Shown piece by piece: positions 10,748 to 20,712 of a stretch of DNA of 53,002 nucleotides. The DNA is taken from NCBI GenBank assembly GCA_903772945.1, contig CAICTM010000686.1, positions 1 through 53,002 of the forward strand, read 5' to 3'. The number at the start of each line of letters is the position of its first letter. Within the stretch, counting starts at the first letter, position 1. The notes beneath the pieces are model-generated. The model was not told the DNA's origin. It saw only the letters and a list, made by a program, of their open reading frames with translations, and did not search any database. The position numbers were made by a program, and so were the translations under genes. The stretch is from Seminavis robusta (Eukaryota; Bacillariophyta; Bacillariophyceae; Naviculales; Naviculaceae).

Positions 10748-11530
10748 CTAGTAGCTTCCGGCTGAGCTGGAGTCATTGTAACAGCCATAGCAAAGATTAT
10801 GGTTTGCTGGGCGATCTGAAATGTCTTGGCCGCATTCCTGGCAACGCCTCCCTCTGCGCCTACCGATAGGACTGGTTCTGCCCCTGCTCCGATGGAAGCA
10901 ATTCAAGCAAAGAGAATGGTTGGCTGGGCGATCTGCAATGTCTCCGCCACAATCTTGGCAACGTCGTCCACGTCGTGATTGGCTTCCGGTACCTCTGCCA
11001 CCGCTCTGACGAAAACAATCCAAGCACAGATTGTGGTTTGCTGGACGACCTGAGATGTTTACGCGACAAAGTTGGCAACGTCTTCTCGCCCCTCTTCCGC
11101 GTCCATTCCAGCAGTTGAGACACATGTCATGATTTTGTGGTCTATCTGAAATATCCTCATCACACTCGTTGCAAATTCGCACTTCTTCAGCAAACCTACG
11201 ATTTGAAATCTGCATGTCGTGTGTGTAATCTGTGTCCACCACAATCGTGCCGCTTCGCAACTGGCTGTTGCCCCCCTGCATGCGATTGGGGTTCTCTGGA
11301 TTGTTGCAGCTTCTACAGATCGGAGCAATTGTGGGCCGCCCATGGCGTGCCATCCAGATATGTCCGCCCACCTGCGCAGGATTGTTGCAGCCAAGGTAGC
11401 TACATCTGCCTCTCGATTGGCGTGTTTCTTCCTCCCAATATTGAATCCAGGACGAGTCCTCCAATTGATCACTGCTACTTCCATCCACATTCCATGCAAC
11501 CCGATTACTAGACAAACGCTGCACTGGCAT
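10748..11530 (-). CDS. Zinc-binding protein with four CxxC-x13-CxxC repeats
   Basis: A 260-residue single-exon protein starting at the ATG at 11530. The N-terminal part (residues ~43-75) reads CSYLGCNNPAQVGGHIWM...IAPICRSCN. Its C...C/GGH/C..C layout recalls small HNH-like zinc modules. Four zinc-ribbon repeats follow, with Cys at 120/123/137/140, 152/155/169/172, 191/194/208/211 and 230/233/247/250. All have the spacing C-x2-C-x13-C-x2-C and a conserved core of the form I[SA]xRPxNHxxC. Each Cys quartet could hold one zinc ion. Arg/Gly-rich linkers separate the repeats and may bind nucleic acid. I do not recognise a named family. Inference: nucleic-acid- or protein-binding adaptor. Confidence 0.75.
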   Translation of the reverse strand: MPVQRLSSNRVAWNVDGSSSDQLEDSSWIQYWEEETRQSRGRCSYLGCNNPAQVGGHIWMARHGRPTIAPICRSCNNPENPNRMQGGNSQLRSGTIVVDTDYTHDMQISNRRFAEEVRICNECDEDISDRPQNHDMCLNCWNGRGRGARRRCQLCRVNISGRPANHNLCLDCFRQSGGRGTGSQSRRGRRCQDCGGDIADRPANHSLCLNCFHRSRGRTSPIGRRRGRRCQECGQDISDRPANHNLCYGCYNDSSSAGSY

Positions 11531-12004
11531 CGTTGCAAAACAGAACTAGACCTCCGCCGATTTGCGGGCAACCAGCAAGAGGCCAGGCAGCAAAGTGATC
11601 CAAAGGATTGGTGTTCAAACCGAACTTCATCGTCATCCTCTGGCCACCTCCACACCTTTAACAATTCGTTTTCTACCAGCGCCTCGCGATCTTACGAGCG
11701 ACTTATGCTGTTGCTCCAGGAAACTCTCAGAAATTGTTTCCCAGGTATGAAAGTCTTGACACCAGCCACGTTCATCTATCTTCCTGCGAACTCTAGTTAG
11801 CTAGGTACGTCGTTAGCCACTACCAAATCCCACCGGACCTGAGCAACAGACCCACTCCATAGCAGTCCAAATCTGTTTGGAGCCAGGTTCCGCATATGGA
11901 AACTGAAGTTTCGCAAAAAAGTACCCGAGTGAAAACCAATCATTCATAGGATTCGCATCTCAAGCACTGCGTCTGAAATTTCCGTATCAGCCACCGGCTT
12001 GCAT
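11531..12004. other. Intergenic, no gene seen
   Basis: A 474-bp spacer between the 3' end of the 761-residue gene and the start of the zinc-ribbon gene, both on the minus strand. The overlapping frames reach into the zinc-ribbon gene and are its shadows. Confidence 0.4.
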
Positions 12005-14290
12005 TCAAACAGCCGCAGGCTTGGAATCAAAGCAGTCAGTGCACATTTCCGTTCCGAATTCATATCCATGCAACCATTTGGAACAGCCTAGACAACGGGC
12101 AAGGAACCGCTCGGGGTTCAGCCCAATTGGTGGTCGTGCAGGGTGAGCCAATGTCTTCTGCATGGCTTGACCAAACACATTTTGAAGCCCAGTCCTTGAG
12201 TTCAGTTGAATTCTGAAATACGGAAGAGGATCGAAAGTAAAACGTTGGTGGTAGCCCTTCACCGTGCCATGCTCCACGATGTACCGAAGTTGTTCGGCTA
12301 TGCTCTGCCCCTGCAACACTGCTTGGGCCTCGCAGAAATGACGCGCTCGACCTCTCACACGTGTGCTATCAAAGGCACCACCAGCATAAAAGGATGGCCG
12401 GAAGTAGTTATTGCCAATACCCATGCATTGCACTGCCTTGTCTTCGCGCAAATCGGTGTTGTTCCATGCTGGTTCATTTTCTCGAGACTTGTCGTTCAAG
12501 AGCAAGTACAAAGCATACCTCTTGCGACACGCCTCGCATGCTTGACGCAAGTGCCTTGGAACACTGTTGACTTTGTTGTGCATCTCATCATCCCATTGGT
12601 TGAGATCAGCGAAGAACCTCAAGGCATGGCCGTCACTTTCTTCGATTAGATCAATCATATGTAATCTGTCATCATAAGCTGTACAGCAGCACACGAAATC
12701 GGCGAAGGCATTATGTTTGTCATGCTCGTAATATCGTTCGAAATTCGTTTGAGTCTCTTGAATGATTTCTGCAGAAGGGGAAGTCCATTGCCACACTTTT
12801 TTATTGGCATTTGGCTGTTCAACCAAGTCAGCCGGTGGCCCAAAGATGTGGGGGTTGAAAGTTCTCTGACAATGCTGAGGGTGCAGGCAGTGTGGATCCA
12901 GGATAGCCGGGAAGAAACCACGGCGGCAATACTTTGTGATGCGCCTTCGATTCCGTTTCTCTTCAAAGCAAAAGGGAGTCACGACCGCAACCTTTCGGAC
13001 CAAACTGAGTGCTGCTCTAGGTGTGATCCGAACAGAAATGCCATCAAAGGCACATGCTGCCGTAGAGACATCAAAGTCCATAAGCGCTCCCAACATGTCT
13101 GCCCGTGGATCCAGCATGATGAGCTGCGTATTGCGCGGCCATGGAAGGTTTGATGGTGGCTCACCGCGATACGGTAGTTTTCCCCATGGAGCATACATGC
13201 TTGACAGCCCATTCTTTGCCAATGCATACACAAATCCTCCTTGGTCTTCTTCATACTTGCTCCATAATGATCCGTAAAATCTGCCTGCAAACGCCTGCAA
13301 TTCGTTGTGAGACCAGCCAATACCCCCAACAAAGCTCTCGATTGTGTTGAAGAGATCAGTTTGTTGGCCACAGCTCCCCATCAAGGTTCTGTAGAGTGCT
13401 CGAGTCAAGGGCGTGGCCTGCAGGAATACATCCACATCTCCAGCATGAAAGGGAGACACCTGCCCATCTTCATCGCCGGTGCTTAAAAAATACTCATGTA
13501 GGATTGTTTTGAGCAAAGCTTTTCGGGTCTTGTACTCTTCTTGTATATCTGCCAGCAGTACCTTTGTCAGTTTCTTCTTTCGTTCTGGATACTTGTCTGA
13601 ATACTTAGCAGTTTTTGCAGCAAATTGGTCCAGCAACTCTTCTAGATTGACTTCTCGAAAGAGCGAAACAATATATTCGTCTCGCCAGCAAGACAGGGCT
13701 GTCACCACAGCACCACCCATTATGGCTGCTTTGGGAAGTTGGGATTGGTCGTCGTCGTCGTCGTTGTCCTCGTCGTCGGAGTCCTCGTCGTCGGAGTCCT
13801 CGTCGTCTGAGTCGTTGCCGCCAGAAAACAATTTGTCAAGTCCATAGCCCACATAGCATTCCAAGCAAACCTCAAAAAAGAGAAAATTGGGAGGAACTGA
13901 CAGTGCACCATTGAACGACGTTTCCTTCAGAGGAGGGACAGTAGACACTTCAGGATCAATTTGAATAGGGGTCAAGGAGCCATCTTGTTGTTTGATCTCT
14001 TTCATGCACTCCAAGGCCTTGCGTTGGAGTTTTTGCACATCTCCTTCCAGCTCACTTTCCGCACTCGCGCTTGCAGCTGCTTGGGAGGGGTACACCTCGA
14101 TCAAATAGTCAGAGGATAAGGGAGCAGCAGCATTACTTGGAGGTCTGTTACTGGCGCTTCGGCCTTCCAACTTCTCAAAACGGACTTTGGTTTCAGTTTG
14201 ATAGGCCCAGGCAAATTGCTGGCGATCCGACAGGTCCGAGCGAGAGCCAAAGTTGTGACAGGTCAAGTCTTCAGAGGGGACGAACAACAT
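12005..14290 (-). CDS. Nucleotidyltransferase-like protein with C-terminal zinc ribbon
   Basis: A 761-residue single-exon frame, ATG at 14290. An acidic tract at residues ~158-182 (repeated SDDED) is encoded by a GTC/CTC trinucleotide repeat at about 13748-13815. IMGGAVVTAL at ~190-199 and GDVDVFLQ at ~284-291 resemble the GG and DxD elements of nucleotidyltransferase-fold proteins. Further on, a segment with MDFDVSTAACAFDGISV, ITPRAA and KYCRRGF recalls a domain found in uncharacterised proteins of fungi, amoebae and giant viruses. That family resemblance is from memory and was not searched. The C-terminal tail has CLGCSKW...CTDCF, a likely zinc ribbon. No signal or membrane segment is present. 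Function unknown; a nucleotide-transfer activity is only an inference from the two short motifs. Confidence 0.75.
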   Translation of the reverse strand: MLFVPSEDLTCHNFGSRSDLSDRQQFAWAYQTETKVRFEKLEGRSASNRPPSNAAAPLSSDYLIEVYPSQAAASASAESELEGDVQKLQRKALECMKEIKQQDGSLTPIQIDPEVSTVPPLKETSFNGALSVPPNFLFFEVCLECYVGYGLDKLFSGGNDSDDEDSDDEDSDDEDNDDDDDQSQLPKAAIMGGAVVTALSCWRDEYIVSLFREVNLEELLDQFAAKTAKYSDKYPERKKKLTKVLLADIQEEYKTRKALLKTILHEYFLSTGDEDGQVSPFHAGDVDVFLQATPLTRALYRTLMGSCGQQTDLFNTIESFVGGIGWSHNELQAFAGRFYGSLWSKYEEDQGGFVYALAKNGLSSMYAPWGKLPYRGEPPSNLPWPRNTQLIMLDPRADMLGALMDFDVSTAACAFDGISVRITPRAALSLVRKVAVVTPFCFEEKRNRRRITKYCRRGFFPAILDPHCLHPQHCQRTFNPHIFGPPADLVEQPNANKKVWQWTSPSAEIIQETQTNFERYYEHDKHNAFADFVCCCTAYDDRLHMIDLIEESDGHALRFFADLNQWDDEMHNKVNSVPRHLRQACEACRKRYALYLLLNDKSRENEPAWNNTDLREDKAVQCMGIGNNYFRPSFYAGGAFDSTRVRGRARHFCEAQAVLQGQSIAEQLRYIVEHGTVKGYHQRFTFDPLPYFRIQLNSRTGLQNVFGQAMQKTLAHPARPPIGLNPERFLARCLGCSKWLHGYEFGTEMCTDCFDSKPAAV

Positions 14291-14769
14291 GGTGGTGTCT
14301 TTTTCTTTCTTTCAATCAATGCAACATGAAATGATTGATCACCTTCCGCACTTGTCTTGTTGTGGTGGCTCCCATGCATCGGATGTGATGGGTTGGGTTT
14401 TCCGGAGATCGCGCCAAAAGTTGCTTCCCGCCAACGTCAGCCGGCAGTGATCTCTTCATGCTACCAGCTGGAAGACAGGTCAACTTTACCTGTGTCAAAG
14501 AGTGAAAACCTTATTTCTTTTTCAAAACTGTTAATGCTTGGTCCTGAAAAGTCAACTCTGAGTCATGCTTTAAAGATCGTGAATTAAATTTTCAAATTCA
14601 ATCCCGGAGGACCTTTGGACAGGTTCTTTTGCGTAGGCCCAGTACATTTTCTACGGCTGGACTTTACCTGTCTTAGATTTACCTGTTTCCCAGCTGGTAG
14701 CATGAAACAAATCAAATCGTAGAAGAGTTTACCTCGGCAGTCTATCTGCCTGAGCCCTCTACCCCTTTT

Positions 14770-14821
14770 TTGGTATTTCCTATTTCCTATTTCCTATATC
14801 CTATATCCTATTTCCTATTTC
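14770..14821. repeat. TTTCCTA/TATCCTA simple repeat
   Basis: Seven-base units TTTCCTA and TATCCTA recur in tandem, forming a pyrimidine-rich minisatellite. It marks the start of a repeat-rich gene-free region. Confidence 0.8.
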
Positions 14822-15069
14822 GTCTCCATAGAGACGACGCTCCTTTTGGTTACCCCTCAGTAGCACTCTGGAATCGATTTGCCGGCGTTTACTGTGTAAA
14901 ATAGAGTACCCGCACTTCAGTTGCAGAATCAACGGTCATGTGTATCCGTAAGTACCAAACCTGTACTTAACTTTTTTAACGTTTAGATGGATTCGTGGAT
15001 AAAAAGAACCATTGAAGGTTCTAAGGTTAAGGTTAAACTAATTGAATCGCATGCGCACGTACCGGTACC

Positions 15070-15475
15070 GGTGTTGAAGGTACAGCACTGACTTCTCTCC
15101 CTCATTGAATTGCTATGGCAAACAGGAGAGAAATCCGAGCTTGGCCGACAAGAGCGGTGTTGAATCGATCGATCGATCGATCGATCAATCAATCGAACGA
15201 CTGGTACGGAGGTAAGCATACCTATAATCAAGAGTGTTATTGAAGGTGCAGATTCGAAAGCCATCCCTCATTGAATTTCTATGGACCATGGGCAGGCAGT
15301 CAGTTCTCGGCCGTCAACAGGTGAGTTGTTTAATTATCCGAATCGAATCGATCGCACCTCTGTTATCCAGCCTCACTCAAGCCGTCCTTCTCCGGTGCAG
15401 ATTCGAAAGCCATCCCTCATTGAATCCTATGGACCATGGGATGGCAGTCAGTTCTCGGCCAATGACGGCCAAGTT
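15070..15475 (+). repeat. Local triplicated segment (~75 bp units)
   Basis: Two close copies at about 15246-15320 and 15398-15470 share GATTCGAAAGCCATCCCTCA, ATGGACCATGG and GGCAGTCAGTTCTCGGCC. A third, more diverged copy at about 15078-15155 shares CCCTCATTGAAT and a CTTGGCCGA-like end. A (GATC)n-type stretch at about 15162-15195 lies between the first and second copies. The open frames through here are repeat-derived. Confidence 0.75.
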
Positions 15476-15684
15476 GGTGCAATTTGAAAACAAGGGTAAG
15501 TCTCCGGTTGTCTGCAGTATCAGAATAGAAGAGAAAACTATATCTATTGCTTACTTTCTATTCTCTTACTGCTGACGGCCGAGGAAATACCATTGTCGAC
15601 CGCTCCGGATAACAAGAGAGTCTCATGTCGATCGATCTGCCTCGGATAACAAGAGGAGGCTCTGTTAACTCCAGCCCTATCAAC

Positions 15685-16065
15685 AGACTGAACGACGTCT
15701 TCGAGTCATTGAATGGCAACAGTCAACCGGAGGAGGCTACACGACAACGCACAAAAGCACAGAGGAGAGTGGATCCTACTACTGGATTCATCCCTCCAGT
15801 GTTATTTCCTTGCGATTTGGTGGTGATTCCTGTGTCGGCACCCATTTTTCTGTATGCACAAGTCCTCGGGCGAACGACTTGCTTCTTTCGTAAGATAATA
15901 GATCATCGAGTCGTCGATTCATTGAAAGGGAACAGCAGCAAGGCTAGCTACTCGACAACACACAAGAGAGTGGATCCTCCTACCGGATTCATCCCTTCTT
16001 GTTATTTCCTACTGTTTTGGTGGTGATTTCTGTGTCGGTACCCATTTTCCTGTATGCGCAAATCA
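15685..16065 (+). repeat. Direct repeat of ~170 bp (two copies)
   Basis: Copies at about 15685-15863 and 15900-16065 share ACACAA-rich sequence, AGAGTGGATCCT, GGATTCATCCCT, TTTGGTGGTGATT and TGTGTCGGNACCCATTTT. They differ by small gaps and substitutions. The frame covering them shows no protein domain and appears to be a by-product of the repeat. Confidence 0.75.
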
Positions 16066-16079
16066 AGTACTGTTGCCAC

Positions 16080-17055
16080 TAGCTATACGGCAGCTAGCTA
16101 CAATGGCTGGATTGACAATATTCCGTTGTGCGTGTATTCATCATAAGGATCCAATGCGAGGTGACCGAGTGCAGTGAGCAAAGTCGAACCTGCGTGTGTT
16201 CGGTACTGTTGCCACTGTCACCGATCGATGAACTCTACGATAGCTGGCTACGATGGCTGGATTGACAATGTTCGGTTGTGCATTTATTCGTCATAAGGAT
16301 CCAATGCAAGGTACCGGTAACGGAGTGTAGCCAGCAAAGCGGAACCTGAGTGTGTGTTCAGTACTGTCACGGATCGATGTAACTCTACGGTAACTGGCTA
16401 CAATGGCTGGATTGACAATATTTGGTTGTGCATGTATTCGTCATAAGGATCCAATGCGAGGTACCGGTAACTGTAGCGAGCAAAGCCGAACTTTCGGTAC
16501 TGTTGCCACTGTCGTCGATGTAGCTATACCGGAGCCGGCTACAATGGCTGGATTCATAATGTTCGGTTGTGCATTTATTCGTCATAAGGATCCAATGCAA
16601 GATACCGGCAACGGAGTGTAGCTAGCAAAGCGGAACCTGAGTGTGTTCAGTACTGTTGACAATGTCGCCAATGTAACTGGTGTACGGTGGCCGGCTACAA
16701 TGGCTGGATTAACAATATTCGGTTTTGTGCATGTATTCGTCATAAGGATCCAATGCGAGGTAACCGATTGCAGCGAGCAAAGTCGAACTTGAGTGTGTTC
16801 AGTACTGTTGCCACTGTCACCGATCGATGAACTCTACGATAGCTAGCTACGATGGCTGGATTCATAATGTTCGGTTGTGCATGTATTCGTCATAAGGATC
16901 CAATGCAAGATACCAGCAACGGAGTGTAGCCAGCAAAGCGGAACCTGAGTGTGTGTTCGGTACTGTCACGGATCGATGTAACTCTACGGTAACTGGCTAC
17001 AATGGCTGGATTGACAATATTCGGTTGTGCATGTATTCGTCATAAGGATCCAAGT
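16080..17055 (+). repeat. Satellite array, seven ~150-bp monomers
   Basis: The anchor ATGGCTGGATT (ATTCATAATGTTCGG variants) begins at 16103, 16253, 16403, 16544, 16700, 16852 and 17002, giving spacings of 150, 150, 141, 156, 152 and 150 bp. Each monomer carries TCATAAGGATCCAA with a BamHI site, then ACCG/AGCAAAG(T/C)(C/G)GAAC and a GT(A)CTGTTG block. Monomers 2 and 6 share CGATCGATGAACTCTACGAT, and monomers 3 and 7 share CGGATCGATGTAACTCTACG. This gives a higher-order period of four monomers (~599 bp). Confidence 0.9.
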
Positions 17056-17299
17056 AGGGAGCGAACTGAGGAAACAGGAGACGAACGCTGAAAAAATGCC
17101 GAATTTCCTGTTCCGGTGAAGCCAAAATATAGGGATAGAGATAGTCATAAGCCAACAAAACTGGAAATTGAAGGTTCTACAAATTTAGGGGTAGGAATAA
17201 ATCATTATCATTCAAGGTTAGTGCACTCAACGCAATAAGCCAGCAGAAGCTACAAAAGTTACAGGTACGGGAGTGACAGCTGTAAAATTATGGTTAGCG

Positions 17300-17417
17300 G
17301 GCGGCAACACACGACGAAGTCGGGTGTTGTCGCCAGGGCTAGCTTCAATAAAAAAGAAGGTTATAATGAGGGAATGATACCGGGCGGCAACACACGACGA
17401 AGTCGGGTGTTGTCGCC
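17300..17417. repeat. Two direct copies of a strong hairpin
   Basis: A 35-nt segment at 17300-17334 recurs identically at 17383-17417. Each copy folds on itself: GGCGGCAACAC pairs with GTGTTGTCGCC (one G-T wobble), and inside it CGAC pairs with GTCG around a GAA loop. Identity extends a few bases beyond the hairpin (AGGGCTA). The copies are 83 bp apart. Confidence 0.85.
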
Positions 17418-17419
17418 AG

Positions 17420-18108
17420 GGCTACCTTGAAAGAAGGGTGCAATCTCATACATGATCCTCTTTCTTCTATTTGTCTTTCTGCCCAGGTATCGCAGCTCCC
17501 GCTTATTAAAATTAAGTGGAGAGTGATGGCTTGAGAAAACATCAGAGCGGACCTTTGCGTGGTCCAAATCCAGGCGAGCAAAGGCAAGCTGGCTAGATCA
17601 ACGTCAAAGAATTTTTCCTCAGGATTTTGGTGGTAATTTGAGGTTCTGGTGTGTATGCGTGTAGCTATTTAGTTTGTTTTGAAGCCTGCGAGTTACCCAA
17701 GGACACGTCACAGCTGGTCCTGCCGGCCTTCATCAGCTTTATGGAGTGACTCAGTCAACATAGCACTACTGGAACGAAACACAATGGACGTGCTACGGTT
17801 GCATTTAGTTTCTCAGTACAGTTCCAGCGAGGGGATCCTTTCCAAAGCCTTTCTAAAACTGACAACTTCTAGAGTTTAAAAGTTAGATGATGCATTTCAT
17901 CTCTCTACCCTACTCCTGCCATAGTTCAAAGCATGATGTATGTATCTGGTTGGTTCCTTTGCGAAAATATCTAAACTTACTCACTTTCTGCACACGTTCC
18001 GGCCTCTCAAGAGTGGGCCAATCATTCTTGGTGACCTACAATGCTTTCCGTACAGGAGCCACAGTGCAGCGACAGTGCATCCATCCATCCATCCAGCAGA
18101 TTTGATTG
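17420..18108. other. Gene-free flank
   Basis: Only short frames without domain content are seen. This is the 3' flank of the minus-strand gene that ends at 18109. Confidence 0.4.
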
Positions 18109-19143
18109 CTACTCCTCACCGGCACTATCCGCAGTTTCCGCCGACACGGCCATGGGAGTTGTCAGAACCGCCGCCTTGGCCATATCCGTGTAGGTCTTGA
18201 CTTGACCCATGATTTCTTGGAGGCGTTCACTGTACTTTTTCTCGACAAATGCAAACATGGCTGCCTGGACATCTTCTTTGGATTTTTTGGCTTCGTGTTC
18301 GGCATTGCACGACGCGAGGAACTCATCAATAAAGTTCTTCAAGTGCTCCTCGACAACCTCCAACTTGGAGACGAGCATGAACGACAAGAATTGAGCAAAG
18401 ACATTGTTTTGTCCTTCTCCCATCAAAGATCGAGCCTTTTGCAACGCCTCGGTGGAGTCTCCCGCTTCTTCGGCACCGGCAGCCATTTGGGCGGAGTAAG
18501 TCTTCATGGTTTCGTCAATTTTGGTCAAAAGAATGGCCCGAATGCTGGACTTGTCATCTCCAAAGGCAGCTTTGATTTCGGCAGCAATATCGTCGGGTGT
18601 TTTGTTTTGAGCATACATGTCAAAGACGACATTGCTCAGTTCACCCGAGGCAGTCTTTCGGATAAAGCGGAATTTGTTGGAAGTACCGCAACCAGTCTTG
18701 TCAAAGCGGTACGAGAGCAGCATGGTGTTGAGCGCCGCCAGAACGGGCAAAATCTCCAAGGAGGCCTCGGAAGCGGTCTTGTCCTTGGAGAGGACTTCAT
18801 GTGTGGTACCAATCACCTTGGAGCTCACTTCCATCATGATATTCATGATTTGCATGGTAAGGCCATCTTCAATCTTGCTAAAGACCGTGTTGATGGCCAG
18901 CTGGGTGGCAGCGTCCTGACGTTGCAGTTGAGTTTCGGTCTTTTCTGGCTTGGCCTCGGTCGACTCCTTTTTGGGCTCCTTTTTGGGTTCGTACTGCTCC
19001 TGCCATCCCTCCAATTTCTTCCAGTTGCCATCGGTATCCTTGACTTCGGCCAGCCATTTCTCACCGCGCAAATTGGCCTCCGCATCCTGGACCGCCGCCA
19101 CGGCAGTGTTAAAGCCTTGCTTGAGAGAATCTAACAAACCCAT
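18109..19143 (-). CDS. Conserved-looking protein of unknown function, alpha-helical
   Basis: A 344-residue single-exon protein. The ATG at 19143 (MGLLDSLKQGFNTAVAAVQDAEANL) is preferred over an open upstream extension whose composition looks non-coding. Gly2 followed by a small amphipathic segment could allow N-myristoylation; this is an inference. A charged Lys/Glu/Pro linker (EPKKEPKKESTEAKPEK) precedes a long helical region of about 250 residues, rich in Ala, Glu, Lys and Met, including TPDDIAAEIKAAFGDD and FAQFLSFMLVSKLEVVEEHL. No catalytic motif, signal peptide or membrane span is seen. I do not recognise the family. It stands alone between repeat-rich regions. Confidence 0.75.
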   Translation of the reverse strand: MGLLDSLKQGFNTAVAAVQDAEANLRGEKWLAEVKDTDGNWKKLEGWQEQYEPKKEPKKESTEAKPEKTETQLQRQDAATQLAINTVFSKIEDGLTMQIMNIMMEVSSKVIGTTHEVLSKDKTASEASLEILPVLAALNTMLLSYRFDKTGCGTSNKFRFIRKTASGELSNVVFDMYAQNKTPDDIAAEIKAAFGDDKSSIRAILLTKIDETMKTYSAQMAAGAEEAGDSTEALQKARSLMGEGQNNVFAQFLSFMLVSKLEVVEEHLKNFIDEFLASCNAEHEAKKSKEDVQAAMFAFVEKKYSERLQEIMGQVKTYTDMAKAAVLTTPMAVSAETADSAGEE

Positions 19144-20677
19144 GGTGGTAGAGAAAAAGATAGATTCCACTAAATATTCTTGAAGTGGACCAAGAAGTGG
19201 GCTTTTGTCTGCGGTGGGCCTGTTTTTGTGACCGTTTCTCGCTAAGATTTGAGAATGCAATCCAGGATCTTTTGGATCTTTCTTGTGAGCCGGTTTCGTG
19301 TTGCCATGCTGCCAGTCCACATGTCAAGCATTATGACCGCTGCCAGGAGACGGGTACCGTACCGTAAATGGGTTATATGGGCGTTATTTACTACAGTACA
19401 CTTCAAACCAGAGTTTAAGAAACTGCCCACAAGAAAGCATTTACAGAGATTTCAGAAACTGATAAGAATCTCTTGACATACACTGAAATATCACAGACTT
19501 GTAAGAAAACTTCCCAGTATTGAGACCTCAAAGCACAAGAAATACTACTAGACTGACACCATGAAAATGCTCCAAACTTGTGCCTAAATCTGCAAAATTT
19601 GATCACCAACTCTATTTGACCCAAACCACCTATGAGTCCAATGAGCAAGTTGGACCGAAAGTGCTGCAGTGGGTGTACTCCAAAGACTAACCTGTTTGAT
19701 CTATTTTTTTTTAAATAGAAGATTAGTAATAAAGTCTTCTACTAGTATACTGAAATTGGCTTGTTGTGTTAGCAGAATGGGGCGGTTGGTGAGAAAAGCA
19801 AATTCGAGGTTTCTTATTATTGAGTTTTAGTGTACTAATGTACCGGTACTGAATTACGTTGAGGTGCTACTAGTATGGCTCCGTACAGTATCGTATCCAC
19901 TGTACGTTCGGTACCGTACCATAGCTGGCCGCTTGAGGGGGGGGGAACAGCCAAATAAATACGACTGTACATTATGACCGCTGCTTTCCTCCGAAAATGA
20001 ATCAGAATCCGAATCAAGTGAGTGATATGTTCGAATTGGAATCAATCGATCGATTGATCGATGAAGTTGAAAGAGTCTAGGGATATGGTTTTGAAACCAG
20101 TGCAAGCAAACAGTCAAGGATACTACCGGTAGTATCCCTCTGAATACTGTACTCTAGAGCTAGTAGTCGCTCCGGTATGCCAGCAAGCTGAGAACGTCAA
20201 GGGACATTGATGTATTTTTCATGAACGCACTTTTTCAGTGGCCTTTTGTGACCTTTCGCTGCAGCTTTCGTCAGCAATGGGCTGGTGGCGGGACACACCG
20301 TGCTGTCACCGTGCTGTCTACGCAAATGAGCGTCAAATGGTTTTGCTGGCGCCGGAGACAAGCAAGGAAAATGACAAGCACGAAAGCTGGTGTAGCTGCT
20401 GGTGTACAATATTAAGAAATACTGTAGCATTCGTCCTCTTGTACAGCAGGAACCAGCCAGATTTGCAGGACCATCAGCTTGAGAACATGGCTGTGAAGCA
20501 AGGGCAGCATTCTTTCCGCTTTTCCTTTTACCCAGTGGTATTCGGCAGCTAGTGGGCAGTACTGACCGGTACCAGTACTATAATAGTACCAGTACTGCAG
20601 CGGTACCAGTGCACCGAAAATGATGCGGTGTACATACCGGTACGTATACCGGTAGACTACTGGTTTACAGTACAGTA
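19144..20677. other. Gene-free region with short palindromes
   Basis: No supported gene. Notable elements are ATCGAT-rich inverted sequence near 20040-20062 and a dense cluster of GGTACC, ACCGGT and CAGTACT palindromic words at about 20560-20660. The promoter of the minus-strand gene ending at 18109 should lie just above 19144. Confidence 0.4.
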
Positions 20678-20681
20678 TTAA

Positions 20682-20712
20682 GGACCCTCCAGCGCATGTT
20701 AGTCACTAATAG
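20682..20712 (+). repeat. Left terminal inverted repeat
   Basis: Begins GGACCCTCCAGCGCATG and continues TTAGTCACTA; it matches the right end in inverted orientation with four mismatches. Confidence 0.9.

Noticed and set aside
15625..16026. 133-codon plus-strand frame
   Set aside because: It spans the two-copy direct repeat and its apparent protein repeat only mirrors that duplication.
16080..17055. CRISPR-like periodic array
   Set aside because: The ~150-bp units are similar along their whole length and have no unique spacers; this is a satellite.
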